DNA of 22,051 bases from Bacillus pseudomycoides DSM 12442 (GCF_000161455.1 NZ_CM000745.1:733828-755878); one strand, 5' to 3'. Shown: positions 12,318-20,801, numbered from the stretch's first letter. A program made the numbers and translations. The notes: a model not told the origin generated them from the sequence alone.

Positions 12318-13742
12318 ATGCAACAAAAAAAATGGGGTTTTTGGGTACTGACAGCATTTGTTGTCGGCAATATGGTTGGCGCTGGTATTTTCATGGTGCC
12401 TAGTACATTAGCACAAACAGCAAGCCCACTCGGTGTTACATTAGCTTGGTTAACAACAGGGTTTGGTGTTTTAATGCTAGCTCTTGTTTTCGGTAATTTG
12501 GCAATTCGTCGTCCTGACTTAACAACAGGACCACAAAGTCATGCATATGCTTTATTCTCATCACCAAAAAAGAAAAAAATGGCTGGTTTCAGCATAGTTT
12601 GGGGCTACTGGGTCGCAAACTGGGCAAGTAATGTTGCTATTATTACATCTTTTGCAGGTTATTTATCACTCTTCTTCCCGATTATGAAAGATACACGTAT
12701 CTTATTTTCAATCGGCTCTTTCGATGTGGAAGTTGGAAAACTGATTACATTTTGCATCTGTTCATGCTTACTATGGGGAACACATATGATTTTAACAAAC
12801 GGTGTAAACGGAGCCGGGAAATTAAACTTCCTAGCAACAACAACAAAGGTAACTGGATTCCTTCTATTTATCGTTGTTACTTTGTTTGCATTTCAAGCTT
12901 CTAAATTTGGACAATGGTACACACCAGTGATTGATAAAGAAGGCGTGTCACATGGACTACTTTCACAAGTGAATTTAGCCGCTCTTACAACACTTTGGGC
13001 ATTTATCGGTATTGAATCAGCTGTTCTTTTATCAAACCGTGCGAAATCGCCAAAAACAGTAAAGCATGCAACTGTAGCTGGCTTATTACTAACAGTTGCC
13101 ATTTATTTAGGAATTACCATTTTAACAATGGGTGTTCTGCACATTGATAAACTTCAAACTTCTGAACGTCCATTAGCCGATGCATTAAATGCTGCAATGG
13201 GCCACGGCGGTGGGAAATTGATGGCACTACTTGCTCTTACTTCCCTATTCGGCTCTATCTTAGGCTGGATTTTATTAAGCTCAGAAGTACCTTATCAAGC
13301 GGCGAAAGAAGGATTCTTCCCTTCCTTCTTTGCAAAAACAAACAAAAAAGGAAGTCCAATTTATTCACTAAGACTGACAAATATTATGTCGCAAGTCTTC
13401 CTTTTCTCAACGTTATCAGGGACCATTGCTGAGGCCTATACATTCGTTATTACTGTCTCAACCTTAGCTTACTTAATCCCTTATCTCGTTTCACCAATCT
13501 TCCAATTAAAACTCGTTGCAACTGGTGAAACGTATAAAAACGAACCCGGTTCAAGGATTATGGATGGTATTATCGCAGTCATTGCACTTTGCTATGCACT
13601 GTGGGTCATTAAAACTGGCTCCTCAGATATAAAAACATTCCTTCTTGGAATCGGCTTATTTGTAATTGGCTTTGCATTTTATCCATTAATGAATCGCGAT
13701 AAGAAAAAAAATGAAGAAAATAAAAACGAGCAAATTGCTTAA
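12318..13742 (+). CDS. APC-superfamily amino acid permease, probable lysine transporter (YvsH/ArcD-like)
   Basis: A 474-residue membrane protein with about 12 hydrophobic helices. ATG 12318 follows GGAGGT by 7 nt. The longer upstream frame runs into the riboswitch terminator and is not used. The first helix has the APC substrate loop GNMVGAGIFMVP. GFSIVWGYWVANWASNVA and WAFIGIESAVLLSNRAKSPKTVKHAT are typical of the basic amino acid/polyamine antiporter branch (ArcD, LysP-like, YvsH). The upstream L-box strongly suggests lysine as substrate, as for L-box-controlled YvsH in B. subtilis. Whether it imports lysine or exchanges it for another amine cannot be told from sequence. The C-terminus is a lysine-rich cytoplasmic tail. 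Confidence 0.88.
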   Translation: MQQKKWGFWVLTAFVVGNMVGAGIFMVPSTLAQTASPLGVTLAWLTTGFGVLMLALVFGNLAIRRPDLTTGPQSHAYALFSSPKKKKMAGFSIVWGYWVANWASNVAIITSFAGYLSLFFPIMKDTRILFSIGSFDVEVGKLITFCICSCLLWGTHMILTNGVNGAGKLNFLATTTKVTGFLLFIVVTLFAFQASKFGQWYTPVIDKEGVSHGLLSQVNLAALTTLWAFIGIESAVLLSNRAKSPKTVKHATVAGLLLTVAIYLGITILTMGVLHIDKLQTSERPLADALNAAMGHGGGKLMALLALTSLFGSILGWILLSSEVPYQAAKEGFFPSFFAKTNKKGSPIYSLRLTNIMSQVFLFSTLSGTIAEAYTFVITVSTLAYLIPYLVSPIFQLKLVATGETYKNEPGSRIMDGIIAVIALCYALWVIKTGSSDIKTFLLGIGLFVIGFAFYPLMNRDKKKNEENKNEQIA

Positions 13743-13766
13743 AGACTATTGCTCGTTTTTATTTTT
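13722..13766 (+). terminator. Terminator of the lysine permease gene
   Basis: AAAAACGAGCAA (13722-13733) pairs with TTGCTCGTTTTT (13749-13760), followed by more T. The 5' arm lies in the last codons of the permease gene. Confidence 0.88.
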
Positions 13767-13811
13767 GTATAAGAAAGAAACCTATATAATAGAAGACAGA
13801 GGTGAAAAAAC

Positions 13812-15017
13812 ATGTCAATCGAAACACTATGGAGCACTCGTTTCCAAAAGCATATTCAAAACGTCATCATGTACTTTGCACGCATGATTAGCGGTCTACT
13901 ATACAGTTTCATCTTCGTCTCATGCGTTGGTGCGTATTATTACGCCAAGTTTCTTAAAACATCTCCTTCTAAAGGCATTTCATTAATCATCATTATATCT
14001 CTGCTTACCATCATGATAACGAGATGCCCGATTCGTACTTTTATCCAGAAGCCTGACGCTGTCTATTTACTGGCACTCGAAGAGAAATTAACATCTTATT
14101 TCAAACAGTCTCTTCTATACAATTATGTCATTCAACTTTTTCCATTGCTATTTACGTTTCTAATCATTACACCGCTAGCAATGCAAACATTACAGACAAC
14201 CGTTCCATTCTTATGTACGATCTTTTTCATTTTAATGTTAATAAAAGGTTGGAACCTATATATCAATTGGATATGGCGTGATCAATATAACAGCCAAATC
14301 TGGTTTATTATTCGCTTCACTTGTAATGCACTTATTCTTTATATGCTCTTTCAGTCCGTATCAGTTGTTCTATTAGGTGCAATGCTATTACTTCTTGTCT
14401 TCCTACTTGTTTATACAACAAAACAACCAACAAAACAAATTGGATGGGAATATATAATTGAGCAAGAAGAAAAAATGGACATGCACTTTTACCAATTTGC
14501 AAACTTTTTCACAGAAGTTCCACAGCTAAAAAAACAAGTAAAACAAAGAAAATGGCTAACAAGTTGGCTAGAACCTATATTACATAAAAAACAATCTACT
14601 TTTTTATATTTGAACACTTTATCATTCTTACGTGCGAATGATTATTTTGGTATATATATTCGTTTAACTATTATCGGTTCTTTTATTTTATATTTCGTAC
14701 CGAATGTATTTGCAAAAGGCGCTATTACTTGTTGTCTCTTATATATGACCTCTATGCAGCTTCGTACTTTATGGAAATATTTTTCGGGAAATAATATTGT
14801 AGCATTATATCCTATCTCACACGACACACGAATAAATCAATTTCTCATTCTTGTATTTTCATTAGCAATCGTTCAGCTAGCGTTATTTTCCATTATTTTA
14901 TTTGCTGCACTACAGGATTTTTTGCCTGTTCTTTCAACTGTTATAGTCAGCATATTTTTCATCAAATTTATTATCTTACCAAAAACAAAAAAACGAATTT
15001 CTTCTTCGGGAATTTAA
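13812..15017 (+). CDS. EcsB-like multi-pass membrane protein (orphan ABC permease component)
   Basis: A 401-residue protein with about eight to ten hydrophobic segments; ATG 13812 follows AGAGGTG. The stretch RTFIQKPDAVYLLALEEKL, followed by YFKQSLLYNYVIQ, resembles the EcsB family, where a cytoplasmic loop after the second or third helix carries this pattern. A basic, cytoplasmic middle segment (about 200-260) separates two membrane blocks. EcsB normally pairs with the ATPase EcsA in an exporter needed for protein secretion and proteolysis of membrane peptides. No ecsA-type gene lies nearby, so this copy is either a paralogue using an ATPase encoded elsewhere or has a separate role. A terminator separates it from the upstream permease gene. 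Confidence 0.65.
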   Translation: MSIETLWSTRFQKHIQNVIMYFARMISGLLYSFIFVSCVGAYYYAKFLKTSPSKGISLIIIISLLTIMITRCPIRTFIQKPDAVYLLALEEKLTSYFKQSLLYNYVIQLFPLLFTFLIITPLAMQTLQTTVPFLCTIFFILMLIKGWNLYINWIWRDQYNSQIWFIIRFTCNALILYMLFQSVSVVLLGAMLLLLVFLLVYTTKQPTKQIGWEYIIEQEEKMDMHFYQFANFFTEVPQLKKQVKQRKWLTSWLEPILHKKQSTFLYLNTLSFLRANDYFGIYIRLTIIGSFILYFVPNVFAKGAITCCLLYMTSMQLRTLWKYFSGNNIVALYPISHDTRINQFLILVFSLAIVQLALFSIILFAALQDFLPVLSTVIVSIFFIKFIILPKTKKRISSSGI

Positions 15018-15042
15018 ATGAATGATTGTGTATTCTAAAAGA

Positions 15043-15085
15043 AAAAACAGAAAGTTTAGCTAAAGAAGCTACACTTTCTGTTTTT
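15043..15085 (+). terminator. Terminator of the EcsB-like gene
   Basis: AAAAACAGAAAGT (15043-15055) pairs with ACTTTCTGTTTTT (15073-15085). An inner TAGCT/AGCTA extends the stem. Confidence 0.88.
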
Positions 15086-15157
15086 ATATTCTCAACAATC
15101 AAATAGATTAGGGAAAATAAAATGAGTAAATTAAAGAATTCATCTGTATCCTCTTTT

Positions 15158-15289
15158 CTATTTTTTCTTCTTATCTATATCTTTTTGTAAGTGTACAAAA
15201 TGGCATATTACCTTAGGATCATTCAAGAAAGCATATTTTCCCTTTCTCTCTTTTTCTACCACTTGCATTTTTCGTTCCACATCATTCAT
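15158..15289 (-). CDS. 43-residue charged ORF, unrecognised
   Basis: ATG 15287-15289 opens a 43-codon frame reading MNDVERKMQVVEKERKGKYA, then FLNDPKVICHFVHLQKDI and a Lys-rich end. The sequence looks protein-like (coiled, charged, with one Cys-His pair). No Shine-Dalgarno is visible, and an in-frame stop lies six codons upstream. It sits after the terminator of the 15351-18704 gene. It may be a small gene or the decayed tail of a larger one. Confidence 0.3.
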   Translation of the reverse strand: MNDVERKMQVVEKERKGKYAFLNDPKVICHFVHLQKDIDKKKK

Positions 15290-15322
15290 AACTATTGTTA
15301 TTCAAAATAAGAAGCTACTAGT

Positions 15323-15352
15323 AAAAAAAGAGAGCAGATTATCTGCTCTCTT
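15323..15352 (-). terminator. Terminator of the GH18-NodB-GT2 gene
   Basis: AAGAGAGCAGA (15328-15338) and TCTGCTCTCTT (15342-15352) form an 11-bp stem with a 3-nt loop. On the minus strand seven T follow (15323-15329). The stop codon of the gene overlaps the stem. Confidence 0.9.
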
Positions 15353-18300
15353 ATGATGCCTCATTATGTTCAGAGGAGTGCTTAACACTTCCCATTCTCT
15401 TCAATTTATTCCATCCTACCGCAACCCCACGAATAGATGAAAATACAGATTTAATTACAACATAAGTCATAAATTGACGATAAATAAAGCGTTGTAAAAT
15501 TAACCATGCTAATGGTTTAGGATTCTCTTTCTCTAATTTAAATGCAAAAAGAGAAGCGAGAAGATCCATTAGAAAGAATACAAGATAAAATCCCAAAACT
15601 TTTAGCGGATTGCTACCAAATAGCCCTATAATCATTAATATATCTGCTAAAGGAGCAATGAACTGCAGGACATATTGGAACAACCACATATTAGGTAATG
15701 CAACAAACCCTAATGTTTTATGCTTTGGATTAAACAATGCCTTTCGATGCTTCCAAAGACATTGGAGTGTACCATACGACCAACGATATCGCTGTTTAAT
15801 GAGACTTTTCACATCTTCAGGCGACTCCGTATAAGCATATGCTTTTTCTTCATATACAATTCGATGCCCTTGACGTAAAAATGTTATAGTAAGATCCGTA
15901 TCTTCTGCAAGTGTATCTTCGCTTAAATATCCAGATTCAACTACATTCTTTTTACGCCATGCTCCAATAGCTCCAGGAACTACCGTGATACAATTCAACT
16001 CATCAAAAGCTCTGCGTTCTAAATTAAATCCTGTAATGTATTCAACATGTTGCCAAGTAGTTAACAAATTCCGTCTATTTCCCACTTTGACATTGCCTGA
16101 AACTGCTGCTACATTATGATCTTCAAAGTGTCTAATCATTAGAGAAATAGCGTCTTGCGCAATAATAGTATCCGCATCTAAAGTGACAATAATTTCTCCT
16201 CGTGATTTTTGAAATCCTAAATTCATTGCGGATGATTTCCCACCATTTTCTTTCTGAATTAAACAAACTTTAGGATGTTTATGGAATGCTTCTTGAATTA
16301 CTTTTGACGTACCATCTTTCGATCCGTCATCAACAACAATAACTTCAAACTCTCTATAATCACTATCCAAAATTGAGCGAATCGTCTTGGTTATAACCTT
16401 CTCTTCATTATATGCTGCTATCACAACACTAACGAAAGGTTGATAAGACGAATTAGTAAATAAACGAGATCTTGTTTTCCTTTTTTGCTTGAATGCAAAA
16501 TAAATTAAAAATAGGAATCGGAAAATACCTAATCCAATAGCAATATAAAAAATAGTTGTTAATATATGTTTAGAATATCCCGCTCCTGAAAAAACAGCTT
16601 TATTGTAAAGTAAATATTGCTCACCCTCAGAAGAAACGGGTGGCATAACTTCATCTCGTTCTTTATCCATTAAATCTGAAATTGTTACAAAACTATATCC
16701 ATGCTTTTTAAGGTCTTTAATAATAATTGGCAGCGCCTCTACCGTATGAGTACGATTTCCTCCTGCATCATGGAGAAGAATAACATTTCCCTCCCCCTTA
16801 TAAATAGGATTTAGAGCACGCTTTACCAATTCATTTGTTGATGGCGTCGCCCAGTCCTCAGGATCAACTTTTTCTGCCACCATTGTATAGTTCATATTTT
16901 GTGCACGCAAAATAGGTACTATTTCATTTGGTGAATCCAGCTCAGCATCCGCTTCATATGGTGGCCTAAATAAAACCGTAGAGTGTCCAGTTATTTCCTG
17001 AATCAGGCGCTGAGTTGTATTCAGTTCTACTTTTGTTCGTAGTAAAGACGTATCAGCTACGTTCGGATGCTTGAAGGTATGATTGCCAATTTCATGGCCT
17101 TCATCGTATATTCTTTTAACAAGATTAGGATTTATTTGGGCGTTTTCACCAAGTACAAAAAAGGCTGCTTTTACTTTATGCTCTTTTAATATATCTAGAA
17201 TTTCCGGTGTGTATTTAGGATCTGGTCCATCATCAAATGTTAGTACTACTTGTTTTCCTTTTGGTTTTCCATAGCGTTTCACTTGATATGCAGATGGTAG
17301 TGATTGATATACTTCATCTGTAAGATAACCTTCTTTGCCTACTTTAAAATCTCTCAATCCATTTTGTCTTTCATTCTCAATCTGTAAAATTTCGCCTTGC
17401 CCAGAATAATTTACTTCATCTAAACTAGCGATTTTATGTAATGCATCAGGATTATTTTGTACCTCAATAGGATCTTTTAAAGCTTTCCATACAGTAGGAT
17501 CTTCTGCTCCTAGTCTCCATAATGCAAATCCCTTTGCATTGTTGTTCATTGCGATTTTTGCTTGATTATAAAAAGTAACACCATCTAAGAACCAAGCAGT
17601 ATGTTCTTTCGCTCCTTTTTTATATCGAAAATAAGGATTTCCACTGATCTTATCCCATTGAATTTTTATATTTGAATCATGAGCCATTGTCATAACTTCT
17701 GAGAAAGTTAAAGACTTCGCAGGTTTTTTGCTATTTACTTCCCAATCATATCCATAGTTACCGAAAGCAACTATAAGTTTCTCAGAGGGAATGTTTAGAT
17801 CATTGAGCGTATGTTCAAACCATTTATTTGAAGCAATTGGTCCTGGTGTCCCTGCTCCATAGTGCTCATCATACATCATTACAATCATACGATCTATTAC
17901 TTTGGCTAATGCACCATAATCAAAGGCTTTATCATTAGCAGGGACATCTTGCGTTACGAGCAAATGATGTTTGTGAAAGACCGTAGTAAGTTCTTTCATG
18001 AAATTTGTTAATTTATCTCTATCGCCTTCAGGTATTGACTCAAAGTCAATATTAATACCTGCAAATTGATTCTCTTCAATTCGCTTTACTAAATCATTAA
18101 TAAACTTTGTCTGTACATCATCTGAATCATTCAGTAACTTATGAATAAGTTTACTATCAGGACCAGAAGCTTCTTGCGTATAGTTAGTAAGCAAAGGCAT
18201 AATTTTCACATGATTTTTTTTTGCTAACTTTACAATGTCAGGCTTAATCTCACTACTAATTGTTAAGTCTGCTTTTAAGTGATACCATTCTGGTACTAAC

Positions 18301-18704
18301 ATGGTTAATGAATCGATATTTTCTTTTAAAGAAGCAGTACTATTTTCATCCCAGTTTACATAAAAACCATAAACTTCTTTAGGTTGTTCGCCATTGCCTG
18401 TTAATTTTTCTGAATTTTCATTATTCTTTATTTCGGTATTAGGAGATTTGAATTCTTCCTTCTTTAATTGCTGGTCGCTGAGTTTTTGATTAATAGGTAC
18501 AAGTTTAGTATCTTGCTTTACAGAAGGATTCATATTTGGAATTTCTGGTGTTGAAAAAATACTTCGAAAGAAAAAATAAAATACAATACTTACGCTAACT
18601 ATTGAGATACATAGAAACCAACTGAAAGCTATTTTTCTTCTTCCTTTAGGATCATAAAAAACGGGTTTTGAGTTATCTGTCTTTTGTTGAATTTTTTTCT
18701 CCAT
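15351..18704 (-). CDS. Trifunctional fusion: GH18-like domain, NodB polysaccharide deacetylase and GT2 glycosyltransferase
   Basis: An 1117-residue membrane protein. After a cytoplasmic N-terminus and a helix (about 25-47) comes a polar linker. A GH18-like domain (about 110-415) follows, with GINIDFES containing Asp220 and Glu222. The NodB domain (about 480-680) has all five motifs: TFDDGPDP (Asp491/492), HTFKH (His542, His546), RPPY (Arg580), DPEDW and LLHD (His645). A second helix (about 712-737) leads into a GT2 domain (about 757-1000): AAYNEE, VDDGS, DAD (843-845), EDTD and QRYRW (971-975). At least three further hydrophobic segments follow. This implies outside hydrolase and deacetylase parts and an inside processive synthase, like PgaB+PgaC or HasA-type systems in one chain. 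The product is probably a partly deacetylated GlcNAc-type polysaccharide, but that is inference. ATG 18702-18704 has AAGGAG 14 nt upstream, which is far. Confidence 0.88.
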   Translation of the reverse strand: MEKKIQQKTDNSKPVFYDPKGRRKIAFSWFLCISIVSVSIVFYFFFRSIFSTPEIPNMNPSVKQDTKLVPINQKLSDQQLKKEEFKSPNTEIKNNENSEKLTGNGEQPKEVYGFYVNWDENSTASLKENIDSLTMLVPEWYHLKADLTISSEIKPDIVKLAKKNHVKIMPLLTNYTQEASGPDSKLIHKLLNDSDDVQTKFINDLVKRIEENQFAGINIDFESIPEGDRDKLTNFMKELTTVFHKHHLLVTQDVPANDKAFDYGALAKVIDRMIVMMYDEHYGAGTPGPIASNKWFEHTLNDLNIPSEKLIVAFGNYGYDWEVNSKKPAKSLTFSEVMTMAHDSNIKIQWDKISGNPYFRYKKGAKEHTAWFLDGVTFYNQAKIAMNNNAKGFALWRLGAEDPTVWKALKDPIEVQNNPDALHKIASLDEVNYSGQGEILQIENERQNGLRDFKVGKEGYLTDEVYQSLPSAYQVKRYGKPKGKQVVLTFDDGPDPKYTPEILDILKEHKVKAAFFVLGENAQINPNLVKRIYDEGHEIGNHTFKHPNVADTSLLRTKVELNTTQRLIQEITGHSTVLFRPPYEADAELDSPNEIVPILRAQNMNYTMVAEKVDPEDWATPSTNELVKRALNPIYKGEGNVILLHDAGGNRTHTVEALPIIIKDLKKHGYSFVTISDLMDKERDEVMPPVSSEGEQYLLYNKAVFSGAGYSKHILTTIFYIAIGLGIFRFLFLIYFAFKQKRKTRSRLFTNSSYQPFVSVVIAAYNEEKVITKTIRSILDSDYREFEVIVVDDGSKDGTSKVIQEAFHKHPKVCLIQKENGGKSSAMNLGFQKSRGEIIVTLDADTIIAQDAISLMIRHFEDHNVAAVSGNVKVGNRRNLLTTWQHVEYITGFNLERRAFDELNCITVVPGAIGAWRKKNVVESGYLSEDTLAEDTDLTITFLRQGHRIVYEEKAYAYTESPEDVKSLIKQRYRWSYGTLQCLWKHRKALFNPKHKTLGFVALPNMWLFQYVLQFIAPLADILMIIGLFGSNPLKVLGFYLVFFLMDLLASLFAFKLEKENPKPLAWLILQRFIYRQFMTYVVIKSVFSSIRGVAVGWNKLKRMGSVKHSSEHNEAS

Positions 18705-18732
18705 TATTTTTTTACATACTCCTTTTCTTTTT

Positions 18733-18761
18733 ATTCTAAGTACAAACGCAAACTATTTTAA
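18733..18761 (-). promoter_or_regulatory. Candidate promoter of the fusion gene
   Basis: On the minus strand TTAAAA (18756-18761) and TAGAAT (18733-18738) are 17 bases apart, just upstream of the ribosome binding site. The -35 match is weak. Confidence 0.35.
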
Positions 18762-18777
18762 TAGATAGACCTTCTAG

Positions 18778-18998
18778 GGTTCTGGTGTGAAAATAGCTTA
18801 ATAGGAATATAGAACAGTAATTTCCCGTTAACTTTGAGATCAAACGACTAATCCAAATAACTTATGAATGACTTCAACCTCATTTTGGGCAGATTTCACC
18901 CTTTGGTGAAGTTGCCCTTTTTTCATCATATGCATGGCTTCGATACCTCTCAAAATCAAGGTTGCTGTACGACATGATTTCAATTCTAATTGCTTTCT
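18778..18998 (-). mobile_element. Remnant of an IS6-family (IS240-like) insertion sequence
   Basis: GGTTCTGGTGTGAAAAT at 18778-18794 resembles the IS240-type terminal repeat (GGTTCTGGTGCAAAA). Forty-odd bases further on lies the end of a transposase frame (stop at 18840-18842), as in intact IS6-family elements. The rest of the element, including the DDE part and the other terminal repeat, is missing. Confidence 0.65.
18840..18998 (-). pseudogene. C-terminal fragment of an IS6-family transposase
   Basis: The minus-strand frame reads RKQLELKSCRTATLILRGIE, then AMHMMKKGQLHQRVKSAQNE and VEVIHKLFGLVV before the stop. The pattern of a short stretch before GIEAMH, then MxKKGQ and a final IHxLFGL, is characteristic of the C-terminus of IS240/IS6-type transposases. 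An in-frame TGA precedes the fragment and there is no start, so it is non-functional. Confidence 0.75.
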
Positions 18999-19149
18999 TC
19001 ACTATACATATTCGGAGGAAATAAAAATTTTATGGGGGTCAAAAAAATATTTTTTTATAAAAATAGATAAACAATTTTTTTCAAAAATAAAAAGCTGACA
19101 ATTTCATCAACTTTTTCATAGATTCATATGTAAAAATACTCGTATTCAT

Positions 19150-19184
19150 TTTATCTCGCTATTCGCGGGCAGTAAAACCCTCAC
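19150..19184. repeat. Truncated bcr1-type repeat, one end only
   Basis: TTTAT (19150-19154) is followed by CTCGCTATTCGCGGGCAGTA and AAACCCTCAC. This matches the first ~30 bp of the full copy at 9440-9594 with a few substitutions. The rest of the element is gone. Confidence 0.65.
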
Positions 19185-19197
19185 ATATCAATATTCT

Positions 19198-19332
19198 TTA
19201 TACAGTTTCATCCCACACCGACCAAGCCGCTTCGAACATATTTCCATCTAAGTCCCAAAAATAAAAATACTTAGCTTCATTATTCCCTAGCGTTACAATT
19301 TTTTCTACTCTTACTCTGGCTTTGAAATAAAA
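19198..19332 (-). pseudogene. C-terminal fragment of a VOC (glyoxalase-like) protein
   Basis: A 44-codon minus-strand frame without a start ends EAKYFYFWDLDGNMFEAAWS, VWDETV and TAA at 19198-19200. The block F-x-D-x-DGN-x-x-E is the usual C-terminal motif of vicinal oxygen chelate proteins, with the final Glu a metal ligand. The upstream part of the gene is absent and a tandem repeat abuts the break, so this is a dead remnant. Confidence 0.65.
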
Positions 19333-19410
19333 TCACGATGCTTTGAATAAAGACGCGAAGTTCTTAAGAAAGTTGCGACGTTTCTAAAAAAGATGCGATG
19401 CTTTATCCCT
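19331..19410. repeat. Four degenerate 20-bp tandem repeats
   Basis: Units 19331-19350, 19351-19370, 19371-19390 and 19391-19410 align in exact 20-bp register. Each has CGA at positions 6-8 and a T-rich stretch after it; three of four start AG(A/T)NGCGA. No coding role is visible. Confidence 0.6.
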
Positions 19411-19559
19411 TCACGTAAAGAATTCTAAGTGAATTTTGATTAAACTTTTTTATAAAAATATCATATTTTGGGTTATATAAAATATGTATTGTCCTTTACT
19501 TATTGGGAATTTTTCATTTAGGTCTTGATAAACAATGTCCCCTATACTTCTTAAATATT

Positions 19560-20801
19560 CTATGGATTTTTCTTTTCTTTCCCCTGATGTTGCGTGGCAG
19601 GAACGTTTTTGTCCTCTTTTTTATGCCCGTTGTTTTCGTTTATATTGCCTTTATTTTCTTGCTGAGACTCTTTATTTTCTTGTTTATATCCTTTACCGTT
19701 ATTTTCTTGCTGAGACTCTTTATTTTCTTGTTTATATCCTTTACCGTTGTTTTCTTGCTGAGACTCTTTATTTTCTTGTTTATATCCTTTACCGTTGTTT
19801 TCTTGCTGAGACTCTTTATTTTCTTGTTTATACCCTTTACTGTTGTTTTCTTGTTGAGACTCTTTATTTTCTTGTTTATACCCTTTACCATTGTTTTCTT
19901 GCTGAGACTCTTTATTTTCTTGTTTATACTCTTTACCGTTGTTTTCTTGCTGATGCCCATTATTTCCTTTTGATTGCTGGGGTTGCTGTTCCTGGGATTG
20001 CTTTTGTTCTATTTGCTCTTGCTTCTCATATCTTTCTTCTTTTACAGGAGACAAATCCGATGATGCATCGGATGATGACTTTGGTTGCGAATGTATCTCC
20101 TGAGGGTGTTCCTCCTGATTAGACGGCAGTGCAGGAGGAGTAAGCGATTTCTTCTTCTCATTCTCTTGCTTTATATAGACGCCTGTGCTGACTCCTGCTT
20201 TCTTGGCATTCTCTCGCACTTGCATCGTACTGCTTTGATATACGACGGTAACATGTTTTGTCTCATACTCTTTCTTTAATCCTTGCATAGTCTTTTCCAA
20301 CTGTGGTTCTAGCGACTTGTCCTTTGTAACAGCTGTTAGCATAACTTGCTTGTCTTTCGTTAAGTATCCATCCTCTTGACTTTGCTTTACAATGGTACGT
20401 ACTACGTCTTGCAAAGGTTCATTTTTCCATCGTTTCATTTCTTTTAAAATGCGCTTTCCATCATCATTACAAGCTCGCAAATCTATAACACGAAGATCCT
20501 TTGTTACGCTCGCCTCTAAACTGGGATTAATATCAATTGAGACATAAGCGAATGCTTTTTCTTCCGGTTGGTTGTAGAAAAACAGAAACACACATAGAAA
20601 ACAAGCAACAAGTAATGATGCAGGCTTTAAGAAAGAAGGGATTGAAAAACGCGGTACTCTTTGTTCTTGTACGTTAAACGAGATTTCCTCTCCAATCATA
20701 TAAGAGTGCGATTTTCTTTTAAACGTAATAAACTCTCCATCCGGAGTTAAAATAACTACGCTATGTTTTTTTATATCCATCACAATCCCTTTATTCATCA
20801 T
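19560..20801 (-). CDS. rsgI: RsgI-type anti-sigma-I factor with repeat-rich extracellular tail
   Basis: A 413-residue single-span protein. Residues 1-50 form the RsgI N-terminal domain (KGIVMDIKKHSVVILTPDGEF) that holds SigI. A membrane helix spans about 60-77. The conserved outer domain follows with AYVSIDINPSLE; Asn92-Pro93 corresponds to the reported autocleavage site of RsgI proteins. From about 220 on the chain is Pro/Gln/Glu/Lys-rich, and residues 284-379 are six 16-residue repeats (QQENNGKGYKQENKES). ATG 20799-20801 follows a G-rich ribosome binding site, and the gene overlaps the end of sigI by 11 nt. It should sense envelope or heat stress and release SigI. The tail has no recognisable binding module, unlike clostridial RsgI proteins. 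Confidence 0.88.
   Translation of the reverse strand: MMNKGIVMDIKKHSVVILTPDGEFITFKRKSHSYMIGEEISFNVQEQRVPRFSIPSFLKPASLLVACFLCVFLFFYNQPEEKAFAYVSIDINPSLEASVTKDLRVIDLRACNDDGKRILKEMKRWKNEPLQDVVRTIVKQSQEDGYLTKDKQVMLTAVTKDKSLEPQLEKTMQGLKKEYETKHVTVVYQSSTMQVRENAKKAGVSTGVYIKQENEKKKSLTPPALPSNQEEHPQEIHSQPKSSSDASSDLSPVKEERYEKQEQIEQKQSQEQQPQQSKGNNGHQQENNGKEYKQENKESQQENNGKGYKQENKESQQENNSKGYKQENKESQQENNGKGYKQENKESQQENNGKGYKQENKESQQENNGKGYKQENKESQQENKGNINENNGHKKEDKNVPATQHQGKEKKNP
19665..19952 (-). repeat. Six 48-bp tandem repeats in rsgI
   Basis: The repeats encode residues 284-379 of RsgI. Units are nearly identical at the DNA level, differing by single bases (for example NGKG, NSKG, NGKE), so copy number is likely to vary between strains. 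The unit is a multiple of three and keeps frame. Other frames across it are also open, producing spurious ORFs. Confidence 0.9.

Noticed and set aside
19012..19070. 12-codon ORF after GGAGG near 19015
   Set aside because: The spacing to ATG is too long and the product is a short Lys/Phe string in AT-rich DNA.
19331..19410. CRISPR array
   Set aside because: The 20-bp units are contiguous and degenerate with no spacers, and there are no cas genes.
19503..20122. Two long plus-strand frames and a second minus-strand frame (19640-19960) over the rsgI repeats
   Set aside because: They exist because the 48-bp unit lacks stop codons in several frames. The RsgI frame has the domains, start signal and sigI coupling.
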